Assembly (NCBI GenBank): GCA_016787525.1 | Contig: JAEUUP010000047.1 | Location: 1 to 64,000 of the forward strand | Source: Saprospiraceae bacterium | GTDB taxonomy: Bacteria; Bacteroidota; Bacteroidia; Chitinophagales; Saprospiraceae | Length of the DNA stretch: 64,000 nucleotides | Direction of reading: 5' to 3' | Shown here: piece after piece, positions 46,801 to 55,306 of the stretch | Numbering within the stretch: the first letter of the stretch is position 1 | Layout: every line of letters starts with the position of its first letter | Program-made: the position numbers and the translations under genes | Notes under the pieces: model-generated | What the model was told of the DNA's origin: nothing | The model's input: the letters and a program-made list of their open reading frames with translations, nothing else | The model's database searches: none

Positions 46801-48603
46801 ATGAAAAAACTTTACCTTTTACTTCTGGTAGCAACTTCTTTTTTATCACTCAACACGCTTTCAGCTGGCAATAAAGACGGGCGCATATTGATGTATGCCC
46901 GTTTATCAGGTGCCAATGAAGTACCAGCCGTCAGTACCAAAGCCAAAGGCTTGGTCACTTTTACACTCGAAGAAGACTATAAAACGCTTTCGGTTTATGG
47001 CGTTTTCGATAGTTTGAGCGGAGCTGTAACGGGATGTCATTTTCACTCAGGCGCGAGAGGTGTCAACGGTGGTGTGGTTGTAAATCTTATTTCGTTGGTG
47101 AAAGGCAATGTCATTAGTGGCAAAGTGACCATCACCAAAGATATTCTGGCTGCCATCAACAACTTTGGCATCTATATGAATGTCCACACAGCTGCCAATC
47201 CAGGTGGTGAAATCCGAGGACAAGTCAACGTTGAAACCGATTTGCATTTCGCCGCTGTGATGAGAGGTGCGAATGAAGTGCCTGCTGTGACAACATCGGG
47301 TTTGGGTTTAGGCAGTTTTGTATTGAACTATGCTTACAGCCGCCTTGAGTATAGAATACTGGTGACGGGTTTGTCGGGGAATATTTCGGCTGCACATCTA
47401 CATTTTGGGGCATTGGGTGCGAATGGACCAGTGGCTTATCCTCTTAGTTTTTCAGGAAATACATTGACAGGGTTTGTAGATGTCAATTCAGCTTTTGTAG
47501 ATAGCTTGTTCAGCGGTAAAGTGTATGTGAATGTTCACACGGCTGCCAATCCAGGAGGTGAGATTCGTTCTCAACTTACTTTTTCTAATCAAGTGGCTTT
47601 CGACGCATGGGCAATAGGGGCAAATGAAGTGCCTGCTACAACATCAACAGGCAAAGCACTGGCAATAGGCTGGATGACCTCGTCATTGGACTCTCTGGAC
47701 TACTTGGTCGTTTATGACAGTATTACACCTACTGCTGCGCATTTTCATATTGGTGCGGCAGGTGTCAATGGCGGTGTTGTGGTAGGATTTACTCCAGTGA
47801 GCGGTTTGAAGGCTTATTCGGCGAGAGTGGCTATCAAACCTGATACTTTAGCAAAAATACTGAGGGGGGATATTTATATGAATATCCACACATCGGCTAA
47901 TCCAGGTGGTGAGATTCGTGGTCAGACCAATACGGTTGTTAGGGAAGGATTGGTGTCCAATTTGTGTGGTAAACAAGAAGTGCCAGCTCTCGGTGTGACG
48001 GGTGTGGGCGCAGGCTTATTGTCCATTGATAGAAACAAAACGCTCGGACACGCCGAAGTGCAAGCTATTGGTCTGACAGGCAACGCCACGGCAGGACACA
48101 TACACATAGGTGCAAAAGGCGTATCAGGTGGTGTTGTTGTCAATCTGAGTATTACGGGGGCTTCGGCTAATGGGGCTTCGGGCATATTTAATATACCCAG
48201 AACGACTTTTGCGGACTCGCTCACCAACGGCTTGATGTATTACAATGTGCATACGAGTGCTAATACAGGTGGTGAAATTCGTGGGCAAATTGCCAAAGAT
48301 TTGCAAAGCGAATGTTTACCAACAGGTACATTCGAACTCAATGGCGAAGCGTTGACTGTCAAAGTTTATCCAAACCCTCTGCTTGATGCCTTGAATGTAG
48401 CTTTTGACAGTAATGATGCTTTTGAGGCGCAAGTTGTTGTATCCGATTTGTTGGGTCGCTCTTTGATGTCTAAAAATGTGGATATACTGAGGGGTAGTAA
48501 TCAAATTCAAATGCCTGTTCACAATTTGTCGAATGGTGTATTTTTTGTTCAATTGAGAAGCAATAACCGTATTCTTTTTACTGAAAAGGTTGTAAAAGAG
48601 TGA
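46801..48603 (+). CDS. Secreted CHRD-repeat protein with T9SS sorting domain
   Basis: 600 residues. Signal peptide 1-22. Four CHRD domains follow (about 30-145, 150-260, 265-375, 385-495), each with GANEVPA or KQEVPA at the start, a HxHxGA segment and a closing NVHTxANPGGEIRGQ. CHRD domains were described in chordin and are common in bacterial secreted proteins, of unknown ligand. A C-terminal T9SS type A domain (VYPNPLLDALNVAF to the end) predicts surface delivery. Motif copies: KILRGDIYM in the third CHRD only, and DILRGSNQI in the T9SS domain. Confidence 0.88.
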   Translation: MKKLYLLLLVATSFLSLNTLSAGNKDGRILMYARLSGANEVPAVSTKAKGLVTFTLEEDYKTLSVYGVFDSLSGAVTGCHFHSGARGVNGGVVVNLISLVKGNVISGKVTITKDILAAINNFGIYMNVHTAANPGGEIRGQVNVETDLHFAAVMRGANEVPAVTTSGLGLGSFVLNYAYSRLEYRILVTGLSGNISAAHLHFGALGANGPVAYPLSFSGNTLTGFVDVNSAFVDSLFSGKVYVNVHTAANPGGEIRSQLTFSNQVAFDAWAIGANEVPATTSTGKALAIGWMTSSLDSLDYLVVYDSITPTAAHFHIGAAGVNGGVVVGFTPVSGLKAYSARVAIKPDTLAKILRGDIYMNIHTSANPGGEIRGQTNTVVREGLVSNLCGKQEVPALGVTGVGAGLLSIDRNKTLGHAEVQAIGLTGNATAGHIHIGAKGVSGGVVVNLSITGASANGASGIFNIPRTTFADSLTNGLMYYNVHTSANTGGEIRGQIAKDLQSECLPTGTFELNGEALTVKVYPNPLLDALNVAFDSNDAFEAQVVVSDLLGRSLMSKNVDILRGSNQIQMPVHNLSNGVFFVQLRSNNRILFTEKVVKE

Positions 48604-48636
48604 TGAATTTCTATTATTAGAACCTTATTTTTTATA

Positions 48637-48674
48637 TGCCTTGTAGAACTGAGATTCTGCAAGGCAGTTTTTTT
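48637..48674 (+). terminator. Intrinsic terminator of the CHRD gene
   Basis: TGCCTTGTAGAA (48637-48648) pairs with TTCTGCAAGGCA (48655-48666) with one G-U, loop 6 nt, then a run of T. It lies 34 bp past the stop. Confidence 0.8.
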
Positions 48675-48766
48675 ATATGCTGAAAATTGAAACAGCATTC
48701 TGTACAATGAAATACTGAGGGGGTGAAATCTCACGTTTAATAAACTGAAAATTATGTGACGTTCCT

Positions 48767-48774
48767 TACATTTG
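48767..48774 (+). promoter_or_regulatory. -7 promoter box TACATTTG
   Basis: TACATTTG followed by CACG matches TAnnTTTG; it would give a leader of about 115 nt before the lipoprotein ATG at 48898 that includes the hairpin at 48783-48860. Confidence 0.45.
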
Positions 48775-48782
48775 CACGTTAA

Positions 48783-48860
48783 TTAGTTGATTGGTCACCA
48801 GTTGATAATCATTGTGTCATTTTAGGCAAATGACTGATCAACCAATGACCAATTAACTAA
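48783..48860. repeat. Long imperfect hairpin of GTCATT/TTGATTGG words in a gene leader
   Basis: TTAGTTGATTGGTCACCAG and its continuation pair with the 3' half ending CAATTAACTAA over about 30 positions with G-U pairs and a bulge. It sits in the leader of the lipoprotein gene. Its words resemble the stems at 21081-21156 and 24785-24838. Confidence 0.55.
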
Positions 48861-48897
48861 TATGCATCGTTTCATCATTTAAATTGTCATTTCAACC

Positions 48898-49170
48898 ATG
48901 AAAAAAATAGTGGCTTCATTCAGTTTATTGACTCTTTTGTTTTTAGCATCTTGCGACACATCAAAAAAAGGTGGAAATGTAACAACAACATCTGAGCCGC
49001 CAGTTCCTGTCGCTGAACCAGAAAAACCTAAAAAAGGCGAAATGAAAGAATCTGATTTGAAAGCTTTGCCAACACAACAATACGAGAAAAAAACTTTGCC
49101 ACAAAAAGGCAAACTAAAACCAATGGAAGCCGTTATAGAAGCAGATTCTGTTGTGCCAAAACGGGGTTAA
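48898..49170 (+). CDS. Small Lys/Pro-rich lipoprotein, 90 residues
   Basis: Signal MKKIVASFSLLTLLFLASC with lipobox LASC; the mature protein starts at Cys19. The remainder is low-complexity, rich in Lys, Glu and Pro (EPEKPKKGEMKESDLKALPTQQYEKKTLPQ), without predicted structure. It resembles the stalk part of the aminopeptidase lipoprotein that follows (both start with a Cys-Thr/Ser-Lys segment), but I recognise no family. It has its own terminator. Confidence 0.65.
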   Translation: MKKIVASFSLLTLLFLASCDTSKKGGNVTTTSEPPVPVAEPEKPKKGEMKESDLKALPTQQYEKKTLPQKGKLKPMEAVIEADSVVPKRG

Positions 49171-49183
49171 AAAAATTAAAAGC

Positions 49184-49248
49184 AGGTACAATCCATAGAT
49201 TTTAGGTTTTTGAACAAAAAAATCTTCGGATTGTACCTCTTATTTTTA
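49184..49248 (+). terminator. Intrinsic terminator after the small lipoprotein gene
   Basis: AGGTACAATCC (49184-49194) pairs perfectly with GGATTGTACCT (49228-49238) and is followed by CTTATTTTT; an inner AGATTTT/AAAATCT pair extends the fold. Confidence 0.8.
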
Positions 49249-49279
49249 TATTAATCAACTACTTAAATATTTTGTAATA

Positions 49280-51937
49280 ATGAAAAAACAATGGGTTGCA
49301 CTTTGTTCAGTGCTTCTTTTCATCGCTGCCTGTACGGCCTCAAAGGGTACGATGACCAACAAACAGACACCACCTGCGAAAGACATACCGACACCTGCCG
49401 CTACAGTCGTTAAAGCAGATGATATTAAAGTGGAAGTGGATTCTGTAGATGAAGAAGAGGGTGATATGGCTAAAAACATCGCAGCTTTACCTGACACATT
49501 GCCCGTATATCGTGCCACAGCTGATTTAGCAAACGACATCATTCATACCAAATTAGATGTGCGTTTTGACTATAAAAAACAACATGTTTTGGCTAAAGCG
49601 TGGATTACAGCTAAACCGTATTTTTATCCACAAAATTCGATAACGCTTGATGCGAAGAATTTTGATTTTCATAAAATTACGCTTGATGGCTCTTCGACGC
49701 CTTTGAAATACACCTACAAGGACAATCAAGTGACCATTGATTTGGGTAAAACTTATACGCGCAATGACAAATATACGGTCTATATCGAGTACACGGCCAA
49801 GCCAAACGAAGGTGAGCAAGGCGGCTCGGAGGCGATTACGAGCGACAAAGGTTTGTTTTTTATCAATCCTGACGAGTCAGAACCTGACAAACCGCGCCAA
49901 ATTTGGACACAAGGCGAAACTGAGTCAAACAGTCGCTGGTTTCCAACTTTTGACAAACCGAATGAGAAAATGACGAGTGAAATCTACATCACAGTCGAAG
50001 ATAAATTCAAAACATTGAGCAATGGTTTGTTGAAAGATTCTAAGAAAAACGCGGATGGCTCGCGCACCGATCATTGGTTGATGGATATGCCTCATGCTCC
50101 CTATTTGGTGATGATGGCTATTGGTGATTTTGCCGTGGTCACTGAAAAATGGCAAGGTAAAGATGTGATGTATTATGTGGAGCCGAAATATGAAAAGTAT
50201 GCTAAGACGATTTATAAGCATGTACCAGAGATTCTGACGTTTTTTTCGGACAAATTAGGCGTTAAATATCCTTGGCAAAAATTGGCTCATGTGACTGTTC
50301 GTGACTATGTATCAGGTGCAATGGAAAACACAACTGCTATCATCTATGGCGAATTTATGAATGGTACTGACCGTGAGTTGATTGACAAAGATTATAACGA
50401 AATTGTCGTGGCGCATGAGATGTTCCATCACTGGTTTGGTGACTTAGTAACGGCTGAAAGTTGGTCGAATTTGACTGTGAATGAGTCGTTTGCCGACTTT
50501 TCAGAAGGTTTGTGGTTGGAACACAAATATGGCATAGACGCAGGAGATTATCACCGTCGCGAAGCGATGGAGGGTTATTTTGGTCAATCTGAGCAAAATG
50601 TGCATAACTTAGTGGATTTCAAATACACCAACCGTGAAGCGATGTTCGATGCACACTCTTACAATAAAGGTGGTGGCATCTTGCACATGTTGCGTAGCTA
50701 CATGGGTGATGAGGCTTTTTTCACAGGGTTGCAGAAATATTTGAGTGAAAATCAATTCAAAACAGGTGAAGCACATCAATTGCGTTTGGCTTTGGAAGAG
50801 GTCAGTGGTCAAGATTTGAACTGGTTTTTCAATCAGTGGTACTACGCGGCGGGTCATCCGATGCTCGAAATCAGCTACGCTTATGACGAAGCAGAGAAAA
50901 AAGTGACGATGACTGTTGAACAAAAACAAGAAGCCAAAGATGGCGTTCCTGCTATTTTTGACTTGCCTGTGAGCGTGGATATCTATCAATCGGCAGATCA
51001 AAAACCCAAACGTGAGAAAATTCGCGTGACTAAGCGCAAGCAAGAGTTCACATTCAATGCACCGACTAAACCTGCTTTGGTGGATTTTGATGGCGACCGC
51101 ATGTTGTTGGCACAAAAAGAAGACAACCACACCGAGGAGGAATTTATTTTTATGTACGAAAATGCACCACGTTACTTGGCACGTGCCGAAGCCATCGAAC
51201 ATTTGCGTCAAAGTAGTACAAAAGCAGCGCAAGCGACTTTACAAAAAGCCTTGAACGATAAATACTGGGCAATACGTCAAGATGCAGTGCAAGCTTATCC
51301 AATCAAAGAGGACCCCTCAGTATTGGACAAAATAGCAGGCATTGCCGTAAAAGATACGCGCTCAACAACCCGTGCAGCAGCTTTATCGAAATTGGCAGCA
51401 ACAAAAGACGCAAAATGGGTAAGTACTTATCGCCAAATCTTGGACAAAGAGCCAGCTTACCCCGTGATTTCGGCAGCTATGCAAGCACTCTATAGAGTAG
51501 ATGCAAATGCAGCCTTGGAAGCAGCAAAAAGATATGAAAACGACGACAACAGTGATTTGGTCAACGGCGTGGGTTCTATCTATTCCGAAAATCCAAAACC
51601 AGAACATGTTGACTTTTTTGAACGCAGTCTCAGTAAAATAGACGGTATGCCGAGTATCGGATTTTTAGGTAACTATGTCAAAGTGTTGAACAAACTCAAT
51701 ACAAGCGACAGTGATGTGTTGGCAAAAATGGGCAAACTCAAAGATGTTGCCCTCAACCCAACACAATCACCTTGGCGACGTTTCGCTTGCACCAAAGCCA
51801 TCAGCGATGTGCGCAAGTCATTTAAAGGTAAAGGCGGTTCAGGTTATACAGATTTGTTGAACATGCTGACTGAAATCGTATCAAAAGAGAAAAATGAGCA
51901 GTTGAAAGCGATTTTCTCACAGATGCTGACACCATAA
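49280..51937 (+). CDS. M1 family aminopeptidase lipoprotein
   Basis: 885 residues. Lipoprotein signal with lipobox FIAAC (Cys18), followed by a Pro/Thr-rich tether to about residue 60. M1 metallopeptidase domain: exopeptidase motif GAMENTTAI (about 347) and zinc motif HEMFHHWFGDLVTAESWSN (about 379) with the third ligand Glu in NESFADFSEG. After the catalytic domain comes a beta domain and a C-terminal HEAT-like helical array (about 600-880). Predicted to trim peptides in the periplasm or at the cell surface. Only one motif copy (51313, EDPSVLDK) in a HEAT loop over 2.6 kb. Confidence 0.92.
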   Translation: MKKQWVALCSVLLFIAACTASKGTMTNKQTPPAKDIPTPAATVVKADDIKVEVDSVDEEEGDMAKNIAALPDTLPVYRATADLANDIIHTKLDVRFDYKKQHVLAKAWITAKPYFYPQNSITLDAKNFDFHKITLDGSSTPLKYTYKDNQVTIDLGKTYTRNDKYTVYIEYTAKPNEGEQGGSEAITSDKGLFFINPDESEPDKPRQIWTQGETESNSRWFPTFDKPNEKMTSEIYITVEDKFKTLSNGLLKDSKKNADGSRTDHWLMDMPHAPYLVMMAIGDFAVVTEKWQGKDVMYYVEPKYEKYAKTIYKHVPEILTFFSDKLGVKYPWQKLAHVTVRDYVSGAMENTTAIIYGEFMNGTDRELIDKDYNEIVVAHEMFHHWFGDLVTAESWSNLTVNESFADFSEGLWLEHKYGIDAGDYHRREAMEGYFGQSEQNVHNLVDFKYTNREAMFDAHSYNKGGGILHMLRSYMGDEAFFTGLQKYLSENQFKTGEAHQLRLALEEVSGQDLNWFFNQWYYAAGHPMLEISYAYDEAEKKVTMTVEQKQEAKDGVPAIFDLPVSVDIYQSADQKPKREKIRVTKRKQEFTFNAPTKPALVDFDGDRMLLAQKEDNHTEEEFIFMYENAPRYLARAEAIEHLRQSSTKAAQATLQKALNDKYWAIRQDAVQAYPIKEDPSVLDKIAGIAVKDTRSTTRAAALSKLAATKDAKWVSTYRQILDKEPAYPVISAAMQALYRVDANAALEAAKRYENDDNSDLVNGVGSIYSENPKPEHVDFFERSLSKIDGMPSIGFLGNYVKVLNKLNTSDSDVLAKMGKLKDVALNPTQSPWRRFACTKAISDVRKSFKGKGGSGYTDLLNMLTEIVSKEKNEQLKAIFSQMLTP

Positions 51938-51945
51938 ACTGAGCT

Positions 51946-52016
51946 TTCAGTGTCAAAAAACAAAAAAGAGAGCCTCTCATACTGAGGGGGTCTCTTTTTT
52001 GTTTTTTGACACTGAA
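51946..52016 (+). terminator. Terminator with the dispersed motif in its loop
   Basis: A stem of about 26 bp (51946-51971 with 51991-52016) encloses the 19-nt loop GCCTCTCATACTGAGGGGG, whose last 12 nt (51979-51990) are the motif. The inner CCTC can also pair with GAGG of the motif. It lies 8 bp past the aminopeptidase stop. Confidence 0.85.
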
Positions 52017-52095
52017 ATTGCTGAATCTCTGCATAATTTTTACCAAATTCGTCCCTCAAAAAAACAATTATACTACCTTTTAAAATAACAGAGCA

Positions 52096-53520
52096 TTGAC
52101 AAACAACCAAATCCTACTCGTTTTCATTTTAATCTACATGATTGTCACGGTGCTAATAGGTTGGTGGGCATCGCGATTTGTTAAGAACACCTCAGACTTT
52201 GTTATTGCTGGGCGGCGGATGCCGATGTCAGTCGTTGCAGCAGGTCTTTTTGCCACTTGGTTTGGCTCAGAAACGGTCATGGGGGCATCCACAGCTTTTT
52301 TGAACGAAGGGTTGATGGGCATCATCGAAGACCCTTTTGGTGCTGCTTTATGTCTTATTTTTATAGGTGTTTTTATGGCAAAACCTTTGTATCGGCTCAA
52401 TTTATTCACGTTTAGCGACTATTTCCGTCGCCGATACAGTCACAGAGCTGAAACCTTGTCGGCCATTATGATGATTCCATCTTATTGGGGGTGGATTGCT
52501 GCACAATTGATTGCTTTGGCGACTATTTTGAATGTTTTGACACAAATTCCTATTTTCACAGGTGTGCTTATTTGTGCTTTGATGGTCATGTTCTACACCT
52601 ATATTGGCGGTATGTGGGCTGTGTCCGTCACCGACTTTGTGCAGACCGTGATGATTATTGGCGGCATGTTGTTCGTTATGATTAATTCCATTAATATGGT
52701 CGGTGGATTGGATGTTTTGATGAATCATGCGTACCAGGAACCCGAAAAATTCAAGATTTTGCCCGAGCCTGATTTTAAAAGTATTGTCGCTTATTTTGCT
52801 GCATGGATAACAGTGGGATTAGGGTCTGTACCACAACAAGATGTTTTTCAACGAGTTATGTCAGCCAAATCCGAAAAAGCGGCTATTTGGGGGGCTTATG
52901 TGTCAGGCTTGATGTATTTGACAGTCGGGCTCATGCCGATTGTGATTGTGTATTGTGGAAAAATCATGTACCCTGAATTGCTTAAAGGAGGTGACGAAGC
53001 GCGACAAATGATCATACCGTATATGGTCATGCAACACAGTGGTCTGGGGATGCAAATCTTGTTCTTCGGAGCATTGATGTCAGCCATTATGAGTACAGCG
53101 AGTGGCGCAATTTTAGCACCTTCGACGGTGATTGGCGAGAATATCATAAAACCGTTGTACCCCAAATTGACGGACAAACAGTTGTTGTTTGTCATGCGTT
53201 TGGGTGTGGTGTTTATCACGTTGGTTTCAGTATTTTTCACGACGTTAGACCAAAGTATCTATGAATTGGTGCGTCAATCGTCGGAGTTGAGCCTTGTTTC
53301 CTTGTTTGTCCCTTTGATAGCTGGACTTTATTGGAAAAAATCCTCTGCATGGGGTGCGATGGCAGCTATGGTGATTGGGCTTGTGGTCTGGTTGATAACG
53401 ACTTATTTGAAAACAGAATACCCTGCTATCATCTACGGTTTATTGGCAAGTATTGCGGGTATGGTTGTCTTTTCGTTGTTTGAACATCAAAAAAAGATAG
53501 CAGAAAATACTGAGGGGTAA
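52096..53520 (+). CDS. Sodium:solute symporter family protein
   Basis: 474 residues starting at a TTG codon; the first membrane helix follows at once, so no later ATG (residue 15 onward) would keep it intact. About 13 membrane helices. The segment SDFVIAGRRMPMSVVAAGLFATWFGSET, and later GLGSVPQQDVFQRVMSAKSEKAA, match the SSS (solute:sodium symporter) family; substrate (proline, sugar, or other) unclear. The gene ends with a motif copy (53507) so the last residues are ENTEG-stop, after the last conserved segment. Confidence 0.85.
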   Translation: MTNNQILLVFILIYMIVTVLIGWWASRFVKNTSDFVIAGRRMPMSVVAAGLFATWFGSETVMGASTAFLNEGLMGIIEDPFGAALCLIFIGVFMAKPLYRLNLFTFSDYFRRRYSHRAETLSAIMMIPSYWGWIAAQLIALATILNVLTQIPIFTGVLICALMVMFYTYIGGMWAVSVTDFVQTVMIIGGMLFVMINSINMVGGLDVLMNHAYQEPEKFKILPEPDFKSIVAYFAAWITVGLGSVPQQDVFQRVMSAKSEKAAIWGAYVSGLMYLTVGLMPIVIVYCGKIMYPELLKGGDEARQMIIPYMVMQHSGLGMQILFFGALMSAIMSTASGAILAPSTVIGENIIKPLYPKLTDKQLLFVMRLGVVFITLVSVFFTTLDQSIYELVRQSSELSLVSLFVPLIAGLYWKKSSAWGAMAAMVIGLVVWLITTYLKTEYPAIIYGLLASIAGMVVFSLFEHQKKIAENTEG

Positions 53521-53587
53521 CATTTTTTGATGAGTCATGCGAATTAATAGTTGAGGGGCGTGCATAACTAAAAACATTTTTAAATAG

Positions 53588-53735
53588 GCACAGACTGTTT
53601 TTCCTTCGGAAAAAAGCGTGCATGGTTATTTTCTTATGGAGCGAGTCTATATTTTTTTTGCAAAGCAAAAAAAATATAGGCTCGCTCCGAAAAAATCTTT
53701 TTATGCACGCTTTTCGCCTATGGCGAAACAGTGCG
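53588..53735. repeat. Hairpin-rich composite repeat element, copy B (both ends seen)
   Basis: The 323-bp gap between the symporter and cupin genes holds a nearly symmetric element. The centre, 53638-53688, is a 24-bp stem (GGAGCGAG ... CTCGCTCC, one wobble) with an AAA loop. To the right, TGCACGC-TTTCGCC-TAT-GGCGAAA-CAGTGCG (53704-53735). To the left, in inverted orientation, CAGTCTG and GCACGC flank the hairpin TTTTTCC-TTC-GGAAAAA (53598-53614). Copy A at 1-220 has the same arrangement with different stem sequences. No ORF. Could be a mobile palindromic element or a structured RNA. Confidence 0.75.
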
Positions 53736-53843
53736 AAACCTGTGTTTTTAGTGATTTATAGTTGTGCCCACCCCTCGATTAATAGTTGAAGTCCTATCGC
53801 CCTTTCACATTTGGATGCAGAACGTGCAAGTGTAACACTTTGG

Positions 53844-54191
53844 CTATAAAAAATCTTCACGCAATGGAGAAAACACATCAATGAGTAAACCATCTTCCAA
53901 ACAAACTGCCCCATGTATAGCATTTTCGGGTACAAAGTACACATCACCACCCCTCAGTATTTTGGACTCACCGCTGATGGTTATCTCGAAAGAACCGCTG
54001 GCAACATAGCTGATTTGTAGATGCGGATGGTGATGCAAGGCACCCACTCTACCTTTCTCAAATGCAACTTTAACGAGCATCAACGCATTGTTATACGCCA
54101 TGACTTTGCGGCGAACGCCTTCTTCTACGTCCGTCCATGCCAACTCGTCGTCGGTGATTAATGTCTTTCCAAATAGCTCTGTTAGTGTCAT
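53844..54191 (-). CDS. Single-domain cupin protein
   Basis: 115 residues, one cupin_2 barrel. Motif 1 is H-H-H-P-H at about 53-57 (GALHHHPHLQISYVASG), with Glu of GSFEITI; motif 2 is FVPENAIHGAVCLEDG. These give the metal ligands. Small cupins of this type act as isomerases, dioxygenases or sensor domains; the substrate is unknown. A motif copy (53950) reads KILRGGDVYFVP, where cupins normally have an L-x-x-GD-x-x-x-x-P turn, so it fits the native fold. Confidence 0.8.
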   Translation of the reverse strand: MTLTELFGKTLITDDELAWTDVEEGVRRKVMAYNNALMLVKVAFEKGRVGALHHHPHLQISYVASGSFEITISGESKILRGGDVYFVPENAIHGAVCLEDGLLIDVFSPLREDFL

Positions 54192-54284
54192 TTTAAATCA
54201 AAAAGTTAAAGGTGAAAGAGGAACTGTGTCTATAATTTTACTTTTACACTTTATGGTCTGAAGTGTTTCCGAAAATTTTTTATA

Positions 54285-54321
54285 CAAAAAAGCACCCCCT
54301 CAGTGTCGAGATGCTTTTTTG
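54285..54321 (-). terminator. Terminator of the YhhQ gene with the motif in the loop
   Basis: CAAAAAAGCA (54285-54294) pairs with TGCTTTTTTG (54312-54321). The 17-nt loop starts with CCCCCTCAGTG, a one-change copy of the dispersed motif. On the minus strand a T-run ends the stem, 22 bp past the stop codon of the gene ending at 54344. Confidence 0.85.
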
Positions 54322-54343
54322 AAGCCTACTACTATGTGAAATA

Positions 54344-55168
54344 TTACTCCGCAGCGCGCTTTTTCATTTCTTGTGCTAACTCATGTCCAAGATAGCTTTC
54401 AATCAATTTGTGAACTCCGTAGATGACAGGTGTCATCAGCCAAGCAACGGTAAACTTGTAGATATAACTGCCTGTGCAGACTGTCAAGAGTTGACGTACG
54501 GGCCAAGGCTCACCATTGCCAGACACCAACATTGGGTAAAAATAAAAAGCAATAGAGGTGACTACAAACGTGTCAATCAATTGTGAGAAAATGGTTGAAC
54601 CTGTTGAACGTAACCACAGTCGTTGTTCTCCTGTGCGTTTTTTGATGGTATGAAAAATTGTCACATCCAATATCTGCGATAAAATAAAAGCCGACAACGA
54701 GCCAATGATAATACCTAAACCTTGCCCAAAAATGGCATTGTAGGAAGCATGCATATCTGCGACACCACGACTCGTTTGACTGGTTGGCCACCAATCGGCA
54801 GGTGTGAGTTGTAGAGCATTGTACATCATAAAAAACGCATAAGCAATCAAGGCTGCACCCAACCACGAGAGAAATTGTACGCCACGTTTGCCATAATATT
54901 CGTTGATGATGTCCGTCATTACGAACACAACAGGCCAAAGTAGTACGCCAGCCGTCATATCAAAATTCCACTTACCACCGAAAATAAGCCAATTGACAGG
55001 TTCGCTGCCAAAGGTGCGTTCGAGGGAGAAAATTTTGACCCCCATAAATTCGGCGACAAGTACATTGGCAATGAAAAAGCCACTTAAAATGAGGAAAAGC
55101 CTAACACCTTTGTTGCGTAGTATGTCAGCGACTTCTTTGATGGTTGTAGGATTGGTAGAATGAGCCAT
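54344..55168 (-). CDS. Queuosine precursor transporter (YhhQ/VUT family)
   Basis: 274 residues with six to seven membrane helices. The family signature MTDIINEYYGKRGVQ follows helix 3 (about 85), and SQLIDTFVVTSIAFY near residue 195 is the second hallmark. Members import queuine/preQ precursors for tRNA modification; assignment rests on the family only. An unusual insertion around residues 120-140 (QLTPADWWPTSQTSRGV) is typical for the Bacteroidota members. No preQ1 riboswitch is evident in the leader. A -7 box lies at 55209-55216. No motif copy inside. Confidence 0.85.
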   Translation of the reverse strand: MAHSTNPTTIKEVADILRNKGVRLFLILSGFFIANVLVAEFMGVKIFSLERTFGSEPVNWLIFGGKWNFDMTAGVLLWPVVFVMTDIINEYYGKRGVQFLSWLGAALIAYAFFMMYNALQLTPADWWPTSQTSRGVADMHASYNAIFGQGLGIIIGSLSAFILSQILDVTIFHTIKKRTGEQRLWLRSTGSTIFSQLIDTFVVTSIAFYFYPMLVSGNGEPWPVRQLLTVCTGSYIYKFTVAWLMTPVIYGVHKLIESYLGHELAQEMKKRAAE

Positions 55169-55208
55169 TGGTTGTTGTCTTAATTTTTCAATAGTTGCAA
55201 AATGGTTT

Positions 55209-55216
55209 CAAAGCTA
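55209..55216 (-). promoter_or_regulatory. -7 promoter box TAGCTTTG for the YhhQ gene
   Basis: Minus strand TAGCTTTG, matching TAnnTTTG, 40 bp before the ATG; the same octamer precedes the EI24 gene. Confidence 0.5.
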
Positions 55217-55250
55217 AGGTTTTATATTAAAAATCGACTGATTCAATAAA

Positions 55251-55286
55251 AAAAAATCCTCACAACAGCTGTTGTGAGGATTTTTT
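55251..55286. terminator. Perfect 36-bp palindromic terminator
   Basis: AAAAAATCCTCACAACAG is followed at once by its exact reverse complement, so the 18-bp arms meet without spacer. T-runs on both strands. It ends the hydroxylase gene (stop at 55307); a motif copy (55295-55306) fills the space between the terminator and the stop codon. Confidence 0.85.
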
Positions 55287-55306
55287 TAGTGCCGATACTG
55301 AGGGGG

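Noticed and set aside
50609-51232. 207-codon minus-strand frame opposite the M1 aminopeptidase
   Set aside because: It is Cys/Phe/His-rich without domain character and lies wholly inside a well-supported gene; a codon-bias shadow.
55169-55306. preQ1 riboswitch in front of the YhhQ-type transporter gene
   Set aside because: The 5' leader (about 40 nt after the -7 box) is too short and shows no preQ1 pseudoknot pattern; the nearby palindrome is the terminator of the upstream gene.
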